Assembly: GCA_025531455.1 (NCBI GenBank)
Contig: JAMYHL010000006.1
Location: 372,001-436,000 of the forward strand
Direction of reading: 5' to 3'
From: Apiotrichum sp. Y4204
Lineage: Eukaryota > Basidiomycota > Tremellomycetes > Trichosporonales > Trichosporonaceae
DNA length: 64,000 nucleotides
Position numbers and translations under genes: made by a program. This document shows, piece by piece, positions 43,531-55,559 of the stretch. The notes below the pieces were generated by a model that had not been told where the DNA came from, ran no database searches, and was given only the letters and a program-made list of their open reading frames with translations. Every line of letters starts with the position of its first letter. Position 1 is the stretch's first letter.

Positions 43531-44468
43531 TCACACCCAGCCGTACAAGATCGATTCCCTGAGATCCTCGTTGTCCTCGCCCTGCTGCGTGAGGAGTATT
43601 GTCTTGATCTGGACGTCAGCGTCCGTAGAGCAGCACTTTGGGTGGAGGCTTTGGTTCTCGGCGCTCAATCCACTGCACCCACGCCCTATTGCACCCATGC
43701 CCCGATATTGAACTTCAGGGCCGTGGTCTAGTCAGCCCGACTGTTGCTCACCTCTTCTGGCGGATTCAGACCCCACTTCTTCGCCCGCTCCCACCGCTCC
43801 AGCCGCGTTATGCCGGCACAGGGCCCGTACTTGGCCGTCAAGTCAAAGACACGGAGGATATCTGAAGTCAGCATGTCGACCTCGAATTCACAGTCAAATC
43901 CAGATGCCACTCACCTGTGACTTTGTTGCTGTGCGGTCCGGCGTGAACTGAGGGTCAGCATCGGTATGGCGTCATTGACTCCGCTCTCCGACCTTCCTCC
44001 AACACAGCCACACGGCCACTCACTCGCAGGCATGTTGCCCATTTCCGCCTTGGCCTCCTTGTACAGCGGATCCCATTCCTTGCTGTTCGGGTCTAGCGGC
44101 TCCCGCTCATCGTGCGGTACCTCGACGACCTCCTCCTTGGCAGCCTTGTTGCCCTTCTTAGTGGGGGCGGGCGGGGTATCGTTGCGCTCCGACGCCGACG
44201 AGATGGACTCCGTCTTGTGCAGGGCTGCCGCTGGCTTGGCGTGCTTCTTTGCGCTGCTCGTGTTCCGCCGTGACTGGAAGGAGAGCGTCGGCTGCGAGTG
44301 TCAGCAGGGTTGTCAGTCGGTCAGTGGTGAGTCGAGAACAGCTTTAGGAAGGCAAAAGCATCGCCAGCTGAAGGACTGCAATTGGGAGAAAGGGAAGACA
44401 GCGGCTGAGGCGCAAATACGCACCTGAGTGAGTCCTGAGGACTGCTTGGTGTTGCGCTTATGCGACAT
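43531..44468 (-). CDS. POLD4: DNA polymerase delta subunit 4
   Basis: The smallest subunit of replicative polymerase delta (Cdm1 in fission yeast), which helps bind PCNA and stabilises the complex. Five exons: 44424-44468, 44024-44291, 43915-43947, 43752-43861 and 43531-43608. Introns are 132, 76, 53 and 143 nt, longer than usual here. The product is 177 aa. The N-terminus MSHKRNTKQSSGLTQ joins PTLSFQSR across intron 1, forming a PIP-box-like QPTLSF motif. The conserved core is LRVFDLTAKYGPCAGITRLERWERAKKWGLNPPEE, and the last exon gives the family end RESILYGWV. Reading through intron 4 would give a premature stop after PPEEV. The middle region is charged and disordered-looking. Budding yeast lacks this subunit. 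Confidence 0.93.
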
Positions 44469-45313
44469 TGTGGGAGAAGAGGAATGATAGTTGGTCAGGA
44501 GGGAATGAAGACACGCGAGATCAAAAAAACGAAACGACGAAGCGAAGATCGAGCTGGTTTGTGTTGATGCAGTGATGAGGATGATGAAGTAGATAGATAT
44601 CAGAAAGATTCAGAAAGCCGGAGGGGAGGAGGAATTGATGTCAATGTAGAAAAGACATTGCAATGTCAGGGAGAGAACCGCGAGGGACAAGGAGATGGCT
44701 GGCAAATGGCAGGTAACTATCGCGATGACCGAATGACCATCGGTGACCGGACGATCAGCGTCATTCAGCACATTCCGCCATTCAAAGTGATAAAGTCAAG
44801 ACCTACCAGCAGAAACCTTGACACGTCATTAAAGAGCCAAACAACTCGAGCTGTGGGGCTCCAGCGTTAAGAGCGATCCAAAGCATATGATGTTCGCGCG
44901 CATCTCACGCGAATCGCGACGGGCTCAAAATTTCTGATTGCATGAGCCCATGAGCGCATGAGCGGCAGAGCACGCGTCGTCATAGTCGAGTAAGGGTTGC
45001 CACCCAGCGCAGCTGTAAATGAGCTCCTATTCTCAGCGGACGCGTCCTAATCTGCAGTCCAGTCAACTAATCGGACGTAAATGACGAGACAAGTTCGTCG
45101 GATTTCTTCAACAACAACGGACGGAGGCGAGAACGCGTCCGTCTTCAGATTTCGAGCTCTTGATCTCGTGAACTGCACTTCTTTGTCATTTGACATTTGC
45201 TCACTCGCATATTCACCGCTCCGCCAACCCTCTTTTATCTCTGCACTTCTTCGTCCCGGGTAGGGCAATGCCACAACGCGGCCGGCCCTTGCCCCCATCT
45301 TCCCCTCCCCAAC
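44469..45313. other. Divergent promoter region, POLD4 and SEN1
   Basis: No gene supported. Contains purine-rich sequence just upstream of POLD4 and an A-run at 44524-44530. Confidence 0.4.
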
Positions 45314-48300
45314 ATGTCCTCTTCATCGTCGGCGGCCTCGGCGCCGCCGGCCAAAGAGATTGAGGACATACTCAAAAAGGTCGCGCAAGAATCCCGGCCC
45401 CCAGGCGACGGCGACCTGTTCCCCGCCTTTAGCTTCCTCCTCCCCGCTGCGGCATCGGTGATAAACAGTGGTGCCTCATCGTCCAGCTTTCCACCTCTCG
45501 CGGCCAACACACACTGGTACTGCTCCAAGGCCCCAACACCACTACACAGGGAGGCCGCGACCTTTCTCATATTTCTCTTCGCCTTCCGCCGCAATGTCGC
45601 CAGCGCGTACTGGGTCGAGTCGCTGGAGACCGTGCTCGCCAGCTGCAATAGCTGCGCGCGCGCGTTTGGCGGTGCGCGGCGAACACTCGTCCGAAAGTGG
45701 GTGCCAAATCGACTCACCCCTGTTTGATGCTAACTCTACAGGTGGCTTGCACACTTTCCTCCACAGAACATTGCTCGCTTCACTGAGGTCATTGACACCT
45801 GGCAGGCCAAGTTTATTGTAAACGAGCTGAAGCGCACGCGGGAGACATTTGGGGTCGACTCGGTGTCTAACCTTCCGACATCTTTCCTGCAGCTGTTCTT
45901 CAACGAACCCGGCTTTCTCAGCAAAGATGATCTTCCTCAGAATGCCTCAATGTCCCCAACCAACGCTGAACTCGCTGCCGCTGTCGAGGAATTGTCATTG
46001 ACGCTGGAAAAGGACATCGCAGCGACTTCTGGACCTTCGGCCTTTTCAGCGCTCGGTCTCACGCCCGTCATGGTTGCCCTCCTCGCGTCACCTAATGAGG
46101 GGCGCAGCGCGTGGGCGCGTGAACAGGTCGGATACATAACGAGGCCAACCGGCTTCGATGAATGGTGTGAGAGCGGCATCGGAAGTGACGTCCAGTCATT
46201 CCTACTCTCAACCTTCTCGGGGGGCGCAGCCCGAAACTGGGCAAACCTCAAGGTTATCATCAGCGAAGATCGCCTTCAGTTGGAAACAGTGCAGCGTGGT
46301 CTCCTCGAGGGCCAATATGACACTGGTCCCGCCCGTGCTGACCGCTCTATAATGTCCCTCGTCGCTCGTCTACTGGGAAGTCCCTCTGACAGTGAGTGAT
46401 CTTTTGCCGTGTGATGTTGACGTCAGCCTTTCCTCTCGTTTTTGACTGCTTTACCACCTTGCTCCGTCTTTCCCCGACTCGTCACATCTGGGCGTTTAAC
46501 ACTTCCCCGGAGTTACCGCATACTTTGTTTTCGGACATCAAGAAAAACTCAGCCTTCCAGGCCTTGGTCGTCTACGCCCACCCCTCGGAAAAGCCCGACG
46601 CAAAGGGAAAAGGCAAGGCGGGCACGAATGATGTCGGCAACTCTCTGGAATGGATAACAAACTACCTTGTCTCCACCGTTGACGGAGACGACAAGGGCAC
46701 AGACGGCGGTGGTGGATTTGCAGAGGCACTGGCAAAGGCGATCAACTTTTGCTTCAATGAGATGCAGCACGACCGGCTAAGCATTCCCGCGCGTACGGCC
46801 GCTGCCGAGGCGGGCTGCCAGGTGAGGAGTGAGCATCTTCCCTGCTAATGCCAGGCTATCGCCACGCTTCAGGACAAGCTCAAGTCAAATGAGGCTGCTC
46901 TGAAATCTCTCAGCTCGACGACCGAAGTGCATGCGGCGTTTATAACTGCCACAGCCTTTCAACACAATGACGATCCCTCCTGGGAGGTTCCACGGGCGGC
47001 GGCTCGCAATCTCCTGCATGTGGTGTTCAAGGCAGACGGACGCAGGATCATAGAAAGCGTGTTAGGATTGGCGACGATTGCGTACCACGAGCGTCGCAGA
47101 TTGCGACGGAAACGCCGAACCACCGTGCCAGAGCCGATCCGCGTGGATGACCTCCACAAAGTGTCAATCCGTAGGGACTTGTGGACCATGGCGTACAACA
47201 CACTTTCATCAACCGACGCGTCCGGCGTTGCCCTGATGATGTCCGCTGTTGCACCGTTTGCCCATCTCGAAGTCCTGGATCGCAGGAATGCGTGGAACCC
47301 GCAGGACTTGCAGCTGGTTGTAAAGTCTGAAGACTGGATCGAGAGTGTTCGTGCGATCAACCACGCTCTTGACGTCACTCGAAAGCGCTTTGCCGTGGCT
47401 CTCGAGTCCATTGCCGCCCAGCCAGATCCGACGATTCTGAAGACCCTTTGGGAGCAGGACGGGATAGCAAAGGCCGCGACGATGCTTCTCCTGTCACCAG
47501 CCGACGCAATCAACGAGCCTATGAGAAGTCTAATCCAACAGTCTTTCGAGGATGTGGACGATCGCGAGGACTGTTTCCGTGTCCTATTAACAAAGTTCCC
47601 CAGCCAGGCAATGGATGGCCTCCGCGACTTTCTGTCAACTTTCATCTCCACGGCGGGACGCGTTCCAGAAGCATGTTCGCTCGCAAAGTGGCTTGTGCGC
47701 TGTTTCACCGATGTGCTCGACGTGCTCTGCCAGCCATCAGGTTTATCGCCGCCTCTTTTGCAGAGTGACTCTTTTTTGAGCAACTTTGCGGACGGGAAGT
47801 GGATGACCCGACGTGTCAGCGATCTCTGGCAGCTCATGACCGACTCGCTCGCCCTCATCTTCAAGCGCACCGCCGACTGGGCCCCATTCTATGACAACGA
47901 GGTCATGGTCGACTGGATGCGTGACGCGCTCATCTTCGGCCGAGGCATTACGGATCATATCCGCATATTCGAATCCGCAATCCTCAGCCGCACTAAAGCT
48001 GTCGAGGGAAACGAGGCCAAGATGACACATGTCGGCAAGAGCCTCATCCAAAAACTCGAGGTTGTCCTGGCGGATCTCGTTGGCTGGCTTCGTCTGACTG
48101 AGTAGGCCCAAGGGTCGGAATCGCACTAACCCCAGCGTGGAAACTCTTCACCAAACATATGAGCTCATCAAGACGATCATGGGCCGCATTGGCAAGTCGA
48201 ACCCCGATCTTTCAACGGACTCGGCGCTCGTGAACACTTTGCTGGAACTGGACAAGTTCTGTCGCCGCGCGGGATCGAGCTACAACTGCCGTCTGTCAGA

Positions 48301-51300
48301 TGATCTCTTGTCTGAGCTGTCAGATTTGCTGGACGCCTTTGATCTGCCGTTAAGGGACGACGACGACGTACAGGTCATCAAGAGCACCCGTCCGACATCT
48401 GTTACGCGTTCCGCAACGCCCCCGTCGACAGCCGACAAGGCAAGGACAACGACGAAGGCCCCCGTCAAAACTGTATCGAAGTCTACTGATAAGACAGCCA
48501 CGCCACAGAAAAATGCCTTTGCAGTGATGATGAAGAAGGCCGGCGGCAACTACGTGGCTGGGGCTCCCAAGCCCAAGGCTCCCCCGAAGCCGCGGCAGAG
48601 GACGTTAGAGGAGTTTGAGGAGGACGAAAACCTTCTTGACAACCTCTCTGCAGGTGATCTCGACATTCTCGAGCGGCGTGCGCAAGCCCAATCCCTGGTT
48701 AAAAAGCCGTTTGCGAAGCCCAAGGAGCCGTCTGCCAAGATGAACATCAACGTGGTGCCGAAGATCTATCCGACCAAGCCGCCCGCGTCCAAGTTCAAGA
48801 ATAGGTTCATGCGGGACCTGGCAGCCGAGCACAAGGCGCACATGAACGAGATGCGCAAGGCGGCGCCGCCGCGTCTGCCCGAGGCATCCAAGCTTGGGTC
48901 AGGCCTTGGAGCTTACACTGGTCCGCCCAAGGAAGTCAAGAAGCCTGCTCCGCCAAGCTCCGACACGTCGAGCGCCTCCGAGTCGTCGGACGACGAGAAC
49001 AAGGGCATCGGGGCACTGGTGAATCAACAGAAGAAGGCGCCTCTTATGCCCACTACTCGGTACATTGCCCCCGAGCCACGAATCAAGGTTCTTGGTGGCC
49101 CAACGTTCGCTGAAAAGGAGAGGGAGCGAGAGAATGCTCGTCGCAGGGCGCGCAATATCAAACTTCGTCTCCGTCCTGATATTACTCCCCTGTTCCGCTT
49201 TGTCCTCGCCTGGGACCCAGAAGCCCGTGGATCACGTCCGCCGTATCCACCTCAGGTGGCTGCTGAACTTGGTCCCCCAAGGCCTGTCCCGACATCTTTC
49301 ATCGGTGCGGAACAGTACGAAAAGATCATGCAGCCACTCTTCCTTCAGGAACTCTGGGCGCAATTCCTCAAGGACGATATGTCCCAGGCCATTCCATGTG
49401 AAATCGCCGTTGGCCGTTCGTTCGATGACGAGTGGATCGACATCGAGGTCATGGTGACCGGTAACTTGCCTCAAGGTTTTAGCCTCAACGATGCGGATAT
49501 CGTTACCATTACGCTCAATGGGGAGAAGCCCATTTTTGCAAAGGTTGAAACGTTCCGCCGCCGCGCCAGAGAAGTAGGCATCAAGCTGCGGTACATCCGC
49601 AGCAGTGACAAGTTGGGTATGGTCGCCAAAGCCAAGCTTCAGTTGCGAAAGCACACATCGTGAGTGACAGTGGCGGGAATGGTTTTGACACCGCAGACTC
49701 AGCACTGCCCTTCGCGAGTTTTCAGCCCTCAAGGGCCTCCCATACTATGACGATTTCCTTCTGCGGGACATTCTGTCGGGCAAGAGTGCGACAATGCCAT
49801 TCATGTCGGACAGCGACGTGCGCTCCGCGATGAAGAACTACAATGTCAACGAGCCGCAGGCGAAGGCCATCCTAGGCGCTCTCTCAGTGAAGGGCTTTGC
49901 CTTGATTCAGGGGTGAGTATCCAATTTGTACACATCTAACCGCAGTCCTCCCGGTACTGGTAAGACCAAGACTATCAGCGGTCTTGTGGGCAAGTTCCTC
50001 TCTGAGCGCAAGGCGCCGATCTCAATCAGCAATCAACCACCGCAAAAGACGAAGCTTCTTGTCTGTGCGCCGAGTAACGCAGCCATCGACGAAGTATGTA
50101 AGCGTCTCATGGACGGCGTACCCACCGCTACTGGCGGCCGTACCGTACCGAACATCGTCCGTATCGGTGTGGAATCGTCCGTCAACATTGCCGTCAAGGA
50201 TGTTTCGCTGGACAACATAGTCGAGTCGCGTGTCAACGCACAGAGCGGTGGCAAGGACACGGGTACCGAACTTGCCCGCATTCAGGCTGAGCTGGACGAG
50301 GTCAAGCAGCTTGTCAAGGAAAAGCAGGACCAGATTGCAAAGCTCCAGGGCAACGATCAGAAGCGCCGGGAGCTTGAGGAGGAGTTCCACGCGCTGAATG
50401 CCCGACGTACTAAACTCGGCCAACAGTCGAGTAAGGCCAAGGATGCCGCTCGTGATGCGACACGCCACCTCGATGGCGCCCGCCGCGCAGAACGCGAAGC
50501 CGTGCTCAAAGAGGCTGATATCATTTGTTCCACGCTGTCCGGTGCCGGCCAGGATGTCCTTGCACAGTACACTTTTGAGACTGTCATTATCGACGAAGCT
50601 GCGCAGGCAATCGAGATGAGCTGTCTCATTCCGCTCAAGTACGGCTGCCAACGGTGTATCATGGTTGGAGGTAAGTGGTGTTATCGTGGCATTGCTGACA
50701 GAAGACCCCAACCAGCTGCCACCCACCACCTTCAGCCAGGAGGCGGAACAGATGAAGTTCAACCAGAGTCTTTTTGTCCGCATTGCGGAGAACAAGGGCT
50801 CGCACATGCATCTTCTCAGGTGAGTTGAGGGCGCCCATACCCGCTAACTCTCAGCATCCAATATCGTATGAACCCCGAGATCTCCGAGCTTCCTTCCAAG
50901 ATATTCTACCAGGGGCGCCTGAAAGATGGCCCCAATATGGCGGAAAAGACGGCTGCTGTATGGCACCGCCGCGAGGCGTTTGGCCCGTACCGCTTCTTCA
51001 ACGTCAACGGCCAGGAGGTGAAACAGGGCACGTCAACGAAGAACGTGGACGAAGCGCGCGTAGCTGTGGATCTTTATCGCAACCTCAACGCCCAGTTCCA
51101 CAATCAGGTCAATCTCACGATGCGGATCGGCGTCATTACCATGTACCGCGAGCAGCTGTACGAGCTGCGCCGGCAGTTTACCGATGCGTTCGGGCCAGAG
51201 ATTCTGGAGGTCATCGAGTGAGTTGCGCAGATCGCACGTAAACTCACAACAGCTTCAACACCGTCGACGGCTTCCAGGGCCAGGAGAAGGATATCATTAT

Positions 51301-52037
51301 CCTCTCGTGTGTTCGTTCAGGCCCAAACCTGCAACACATTGGTTTCTTGATAGACTTCCGCCGTATGAACGTCGCCCTCACGCGTGCCAAGAGCTCGCTG
51401 TTTGTTATTGGTAACGCGGCGACGCTGGAACGCAGCGAGAGTGACTGGAAGGCGATTGTTCGCGACGCTCGTGAGCGTGGCTGCCTTATCAACGTGAGCT
51501 GCTTTGGATTTTTCTGGCTGACGACAGTACAACAAGGACACGTTCCGCAGCTCCAAGGACGCGGTGTCCAAGCCCGTGCGCAAGCCGTCTCCGGAAGCAA
51601 ATTCAATTATACCCAAGGTCCTCCCGTGTCCTCCGAGCAAGCGTGCGCAAGACAGCTCGAACGCGGATGACGGCCCGCCCGAGAAGCGCGCCAAGACCAC
51701 GAATGGGCGCCCTGTCGCGGCCGGCAGGACGCCTCCGCCACCCCCACCACCAGGCGATCGGCCGCCCAGCCCTCCGTCCCCTCCCAGCGATGGCCCATCG
51801 CGGGCATCTGGCCCAGCAGGTCTCCCAGCTCGCCCGCCCGCCGGAAGCGCTGGCGCAAATGTTCGTCCACCCCCAGGCGGCAACGTCCGCCCCCCTCCCC
51901 GCCCTGCACCCCGTGCCGCCGAGGACGTTCTTTTCATGAAGAAGAAACGCCCCGGCCCACGCCCGCCGCCGAACGGACCTGTCGGTAACGTGCGCGCCGC
52001 GTACAACCAGCATCTGACAGGCGGTAAACGCAACTAG
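45314..52037 (+). CDS. SEN1: Sen1-type superfamily 1 RNA/DNA helicase
   Basis: Nuclear 5'-3' helicase that terminates non-coding and snoRNA transcription and removes R-loops. Eleven exons: 45314-45696, 45742-46391, 46427-46821, 46855-48101, 48136-49659, 49697-49912, 49946-50670, 50705-50819, 50855-51217, 51253-51493 and 51528-52037. Introns are 33-45 nt. The product is 2122 aa, close to yeast Sen1. Residues 1 to about 930 are the helical N-terminal Sen1 domain. The helicase core runs from about 1430: Walker A GPPGTGKTKT, a coiled-coil prong insertion (KQLVKEKQDQIAKLQ), Walker B VIIDEAAQAIE, motif III VGDPNQLPPT, motif IV YRMNPEI, motif V TVDGFQGQEKDIII and motif VI NVALTRAK. The tail is Pro/Arg-rich and disordered with basic KR clusters. 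Intron 7 uses the GAAG acceptor to restore VGDPNQ. Confidence 0.95.
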
Positions 52038-52371
52038 TGGCCTCAAATCCGCCAGGGTTTATTAATGTCGCCCACTGCGAGGCAACAAGTGCAACCAGTC
52101 CGTGACTGTCGCCCACTGCAGGTCGACAGGTGCCACCAACGTCCGTAGATGTCACCCCATTGTTAGCACACAGTACAACTCTCATCAGCATTACCACACC
52201 ATTATCACTTCAACCTCACCATCATGCCCCGTTCACACTATGCAGCATTTTCAATTATCATGCCGAGGAACCAGTATACATGCGAAGAGCGAAGCGTCCG
52301 ATACATGCGAAGAGGAAAAATGGACAGCAAGATTATCCGATCATGGGAAGGACGACCTGGGGTCAGTGTTA
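52038..52371. other. Convergent 3' region, SEN1 and COQ2
   Basis: Non-coding stretch of 334 bp between two stop codons; pyrimidine-rich at 52190-52240. Confidence 0.4.
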
Positions 52372-53577
52372 TCACAGCAGTTTGTCAACAGGCTCGCGAC
52401 TCACCTGGTGCACATAGTCGGCGGCCATACCTGCCCAGATGATGGGACCAGTGACGGTACCATTACTGACAAACTTGTTCCAGCAATCGGGCCGCGAGTC
52501 GAGGTTGACGGTGATGACCTGCCACGCGAGGTGCGCCGCACCGCCAAGACACGAGATGGCATAGTACAGCGGGCCAGCACCCATGGCATGCCCCGCAAGG
52601 GCAAGACACCCGACAAAGGTGGCGTACAGGCTGCCGATGATGGGCTTGGAGTTGTCCCCCCACGCGAGCGCCGTGCTCTTCACGCCAGCAGCGACATCAT
52701 CCACCTTGTCCTGGTGCGCGTAGATTGTGTCGTAGGCGACACAGTAGATCGCCGAGCCAATGTACAGCGGCGCACACACTGCCCAGTTGACCGATCCCGC
52801 GACGGCCGCCCAGCCAAGGAGCGCGCCCCACTCGAAACACAGGCCGAGCACCACCTGCGGATAGTACGTGTACCGCTTCATGGCGGGGTATATCGCCACG
52901 AGGGGGAGGGACGCTGCGCCGAGCACGATGCTGTACGTGTTCAGCTGGGTGAGGACCGCGAGGCCAAGCGCCATCTGCGTCGAGAGAAAGGCGAGCGCCG
53001 CGCCGCGCGAGACTTCGCCCGAGGCGATCGGTCGCGTCTTTGTGCGTTCTGGAATAAGCAACAAGATAGATACTCTCCATTCTCTTTACTCACCCACGGC
53101 GCGGTCCATGCGCGCATCCCACATATCATTGATAATGCACCCGGCGCCACGCATGACCACGGCGCCGACGCCAAACAGGCCGAGATACCAGAGACACGTG
53201 GTGACGGGCGCGGCGGTGGCCGTGCACGCCATGGTGATGCTCCACGCGCACGGCCAGTACAGCAGCACCGAGCCGGTCGGCTTGTCGAGGCGCAGGAGGC
53301 GGAGGTACGGCTTGGCCCCGTCGAGGAACGAGGGCAGGCGGTCAATAAACCCCGGTGCCGGCGCGGCAGCGGCTTCAGTCGTGGGGATAGCGGTCGAGGT
53401 CGAGGCCGAGTTTGCCATGTTCGTACTTGTACTTGTGCTCGTACTTGTCGCGCGCCCGATGCGCGGGGACGGCACAGCGCGCGCAGGGGAGAAGCGCGCA
53501 ACGGCCGCGCGGCGGGGTAGCGCGCCAAGGCCGAGGCCCGTGCGGGCGCACGCAGAGCGCTCGAGCAACGGGATCAT
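52372..53577 (-). CDS. COQ2: 4-hydroxybenzoate polyprenyltransferase, mitochondrial
   Basis: Joins a polyprenyl chain to 4-hydroxybenzoate in ubiquinone synthesis at the mitochondrial inner membrane. Exons 53094-53577 and 52372-53048 flank a 45-nt intron; the join is in frame at [13 protein letters not shown]. The product is 386 aa. The N-terminus ([16 protein letters not shown]) is basic and suits mitochondrial import. A Ser/Thr repeat at about 45-55 precedes the membrane domain. The two prenyl-diphosphate motifs are visible: [20 protein letters not shown] (first Asp-rich NDxxDxxxD) and YAHQDKVDD (second). Seven to nine hydrophobic segments follow in the UbiA pattern. The ATG at 53577 is the first in frame. 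Confidence 0.94.
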
Positions 53578-53975
53578 GCTGGCCAAGTGGGTGTGACTGC
53601 CTTTTGGGAGGTTGGAGAGGTGTTGCGAGACTGACGCTTATCTCTGTTCGCTGTTCCGATCTCTCCACTCCAACTTTTGGAGGTGGCCAGTCGGCGCGGA
53701 GAAGGGCCGATGCGTGCCGAGCCGGAGTCGAGCCACGTGTCTAGGGTTTCTCCGTCTGGTCTGCTCGGTCTCCATGACGTTCTGTCATCTCCATGTCAAC
53801 AATGTATGCATGCTTAGCGCGTCCAGCGCGATATCTAGTCCGCGGACTCTATGGCGAATAGTCGTGAATGCTAGGGAATGTCGGGCGGCATAGCCGAATG
53901 CAGGGCGTAAAATCTATGAGCTATGGAATGGAATGGAGACAAGACACAAGAGTACAACGCGAGCTGGAGCTCAAA
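53578..53975. other. Intergenic
   Basis: No gene seen; promoter of COQ2 and 3' end of the surface-protein gene, both on the minus strand. Confidence 0.4.
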
Positions 53976-55559
53976 TTAGAGGATAGAGGCGAGTGCGAGG
54001 GCACCGAGGAACATGCTGAGCGGGGCGCCGAGAGCTGATGCGCCGTTCTTCGGCTTGTCGGTGGCGTTCGCTGCGGAGTCGGAGACGGGGGATCCGGTGT
54101 GCGAACCCGGCGAGTTGGGAGAGGACGTGCCTCCAGGAAGCTGGGTCATTTTATCCGATGCCGACGGACTCGCAGTGTTGTTCGCAGCTCCCTCGGAGCC
54201 GGCGGAGGTGGCCGGCGGCGTGGAAGGTGCCGTTCCCGTCACTGAGTAGCCCATCTTGGACCAGGTGGCACCCGATGTGATGGCAAAGTCGGAGCCGAGC
54301 GCATCGGCAATATAGTAGATGTCGCCCTTGGAGTCCAGCTGGACGACCGACTGCGGCGAGCAGGCGTACGATGCGGCCTTGTCCTTAGAGGACGGCGCGG
54401 GAAGAATCTGGGTCGAGTTAACGAGGTTGGCAGCCATGGGACTGCCAGTGGTCAAGTTGTAGTTGACCGGGTTGGTCCAGTGCGTAACGACGTAAGAGTT
54501 TGAAAAGTCCTGAGGGACAAACAGCATCGACTGCGGGGACGTGTTGTTCGCAGTCGGGAAGCTCACGGCCTGGCCGCTCGTGGCGGGAAGCGACGAGCCG
54601 CCGCCCACTGTCGGGTACTTGACGGTCTGCGGCTGGAAGAAGCCAAAGTGAATGACAAACAGCTCAGCCTCGCCTGCGGCGACATTCGGGACACCAAAGA
54701 AGTTGATGTGGTTGTTGGCGAGGGCGGCCGTCGTGGCATAGTTGGCCGTGTCGAACGGCGGCGTGCCGACGGTCTGCCACGCGAGGGTCCCACTGGCCTG
54801 ATTCTTAATATTGCCCATGTCGAGCGAGACCATTGGGTTGCCCCCACCGGGAAGCGAGAAGATGACGTTCGTGTCGTGGTCAAGGATGGCAGATGAGCGC
54901 GAGTCGGAAATCGCGGCCGGGGCTCCCGACGTGGACTGCTTGCTCCATGCGTCGCCATCAAAGTCGTACACATACACCGTTCCAACGTCCGACTTGTCCG
55001 CGCCGACGACGTACATCGCGTTGTTGAACTGCGACAACAGGCACTGCATGTTGTCACCGTTAAACGGCGGGCGGCCCGTGGTGGTGAGCTCCTTGGCCGA
55101 CGGGGCTACGGTCAGCACGGGTCTCGAGGGGAGCGTGAAGAGTGCAGCAATCCGGTCGCGGGCTGTGAGGCCGCGGGCTACTGCGAGCGATTCCAGAGAT
55201 TTGGATCATCTGGCAAACAAGTTGTGCTCTGCATCGGCTCGTGTCTCGTTGGACCGTTGGCCGTTGAATCGTTTGCCCCTTGGTATTCGATACGGCCACC
55301 CCAGTCATCCAGGGTTAGACCACGCCACCGCGCACGGACGCTCGAGCACGACAACACAAAGAGAGATTCCAAGCCCCTAACAATCGGACAATCATGAATC
55401 AAGAATCAAGTACTCACATCCCCAGCTGGACGACGGGCCGAGTGCGACATCCTTCTCGCCACCAAAGGCGTAGAGGTTGAAGTTGGAATCGAACTGGACA
55501 CAGGTTGTCGCTGCGGCGAGCGACGGAAGAAGGGCGGCAAGCGCGAGGAGGGCAGCCAT
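53976..55559 (-). CDS. Secreted beta-propeller-like, probably GPI-anchored surface protein
   Basis: Family not recognised. Exons 55418-55559 and 53976-55180, joined over a 237-nt intron, give 448 aa; the join reads SSWGLARGLTARDRIAALF. The signal peptide is residues 1-17. The region about 25-300 has Kelch-like or propeller-like strand patterns (NLYAFGGE, AMYVVGADKSDVGTVYVYDF, NVIFSLPGGGNPMVSLDM, INFFGVPN). Residues about 340-425 are Ser/Thr/Pro/Gly-rich, followed by a small-residue omega-site-like NGAS and a hydrophobic tail (APLSMFLGALALASIL), typical for GPI anchoring. The long intron could hide another exon, since other introns are far shorter; the join chosen is the simplest in-frame solution. 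Confidence 0.72.
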
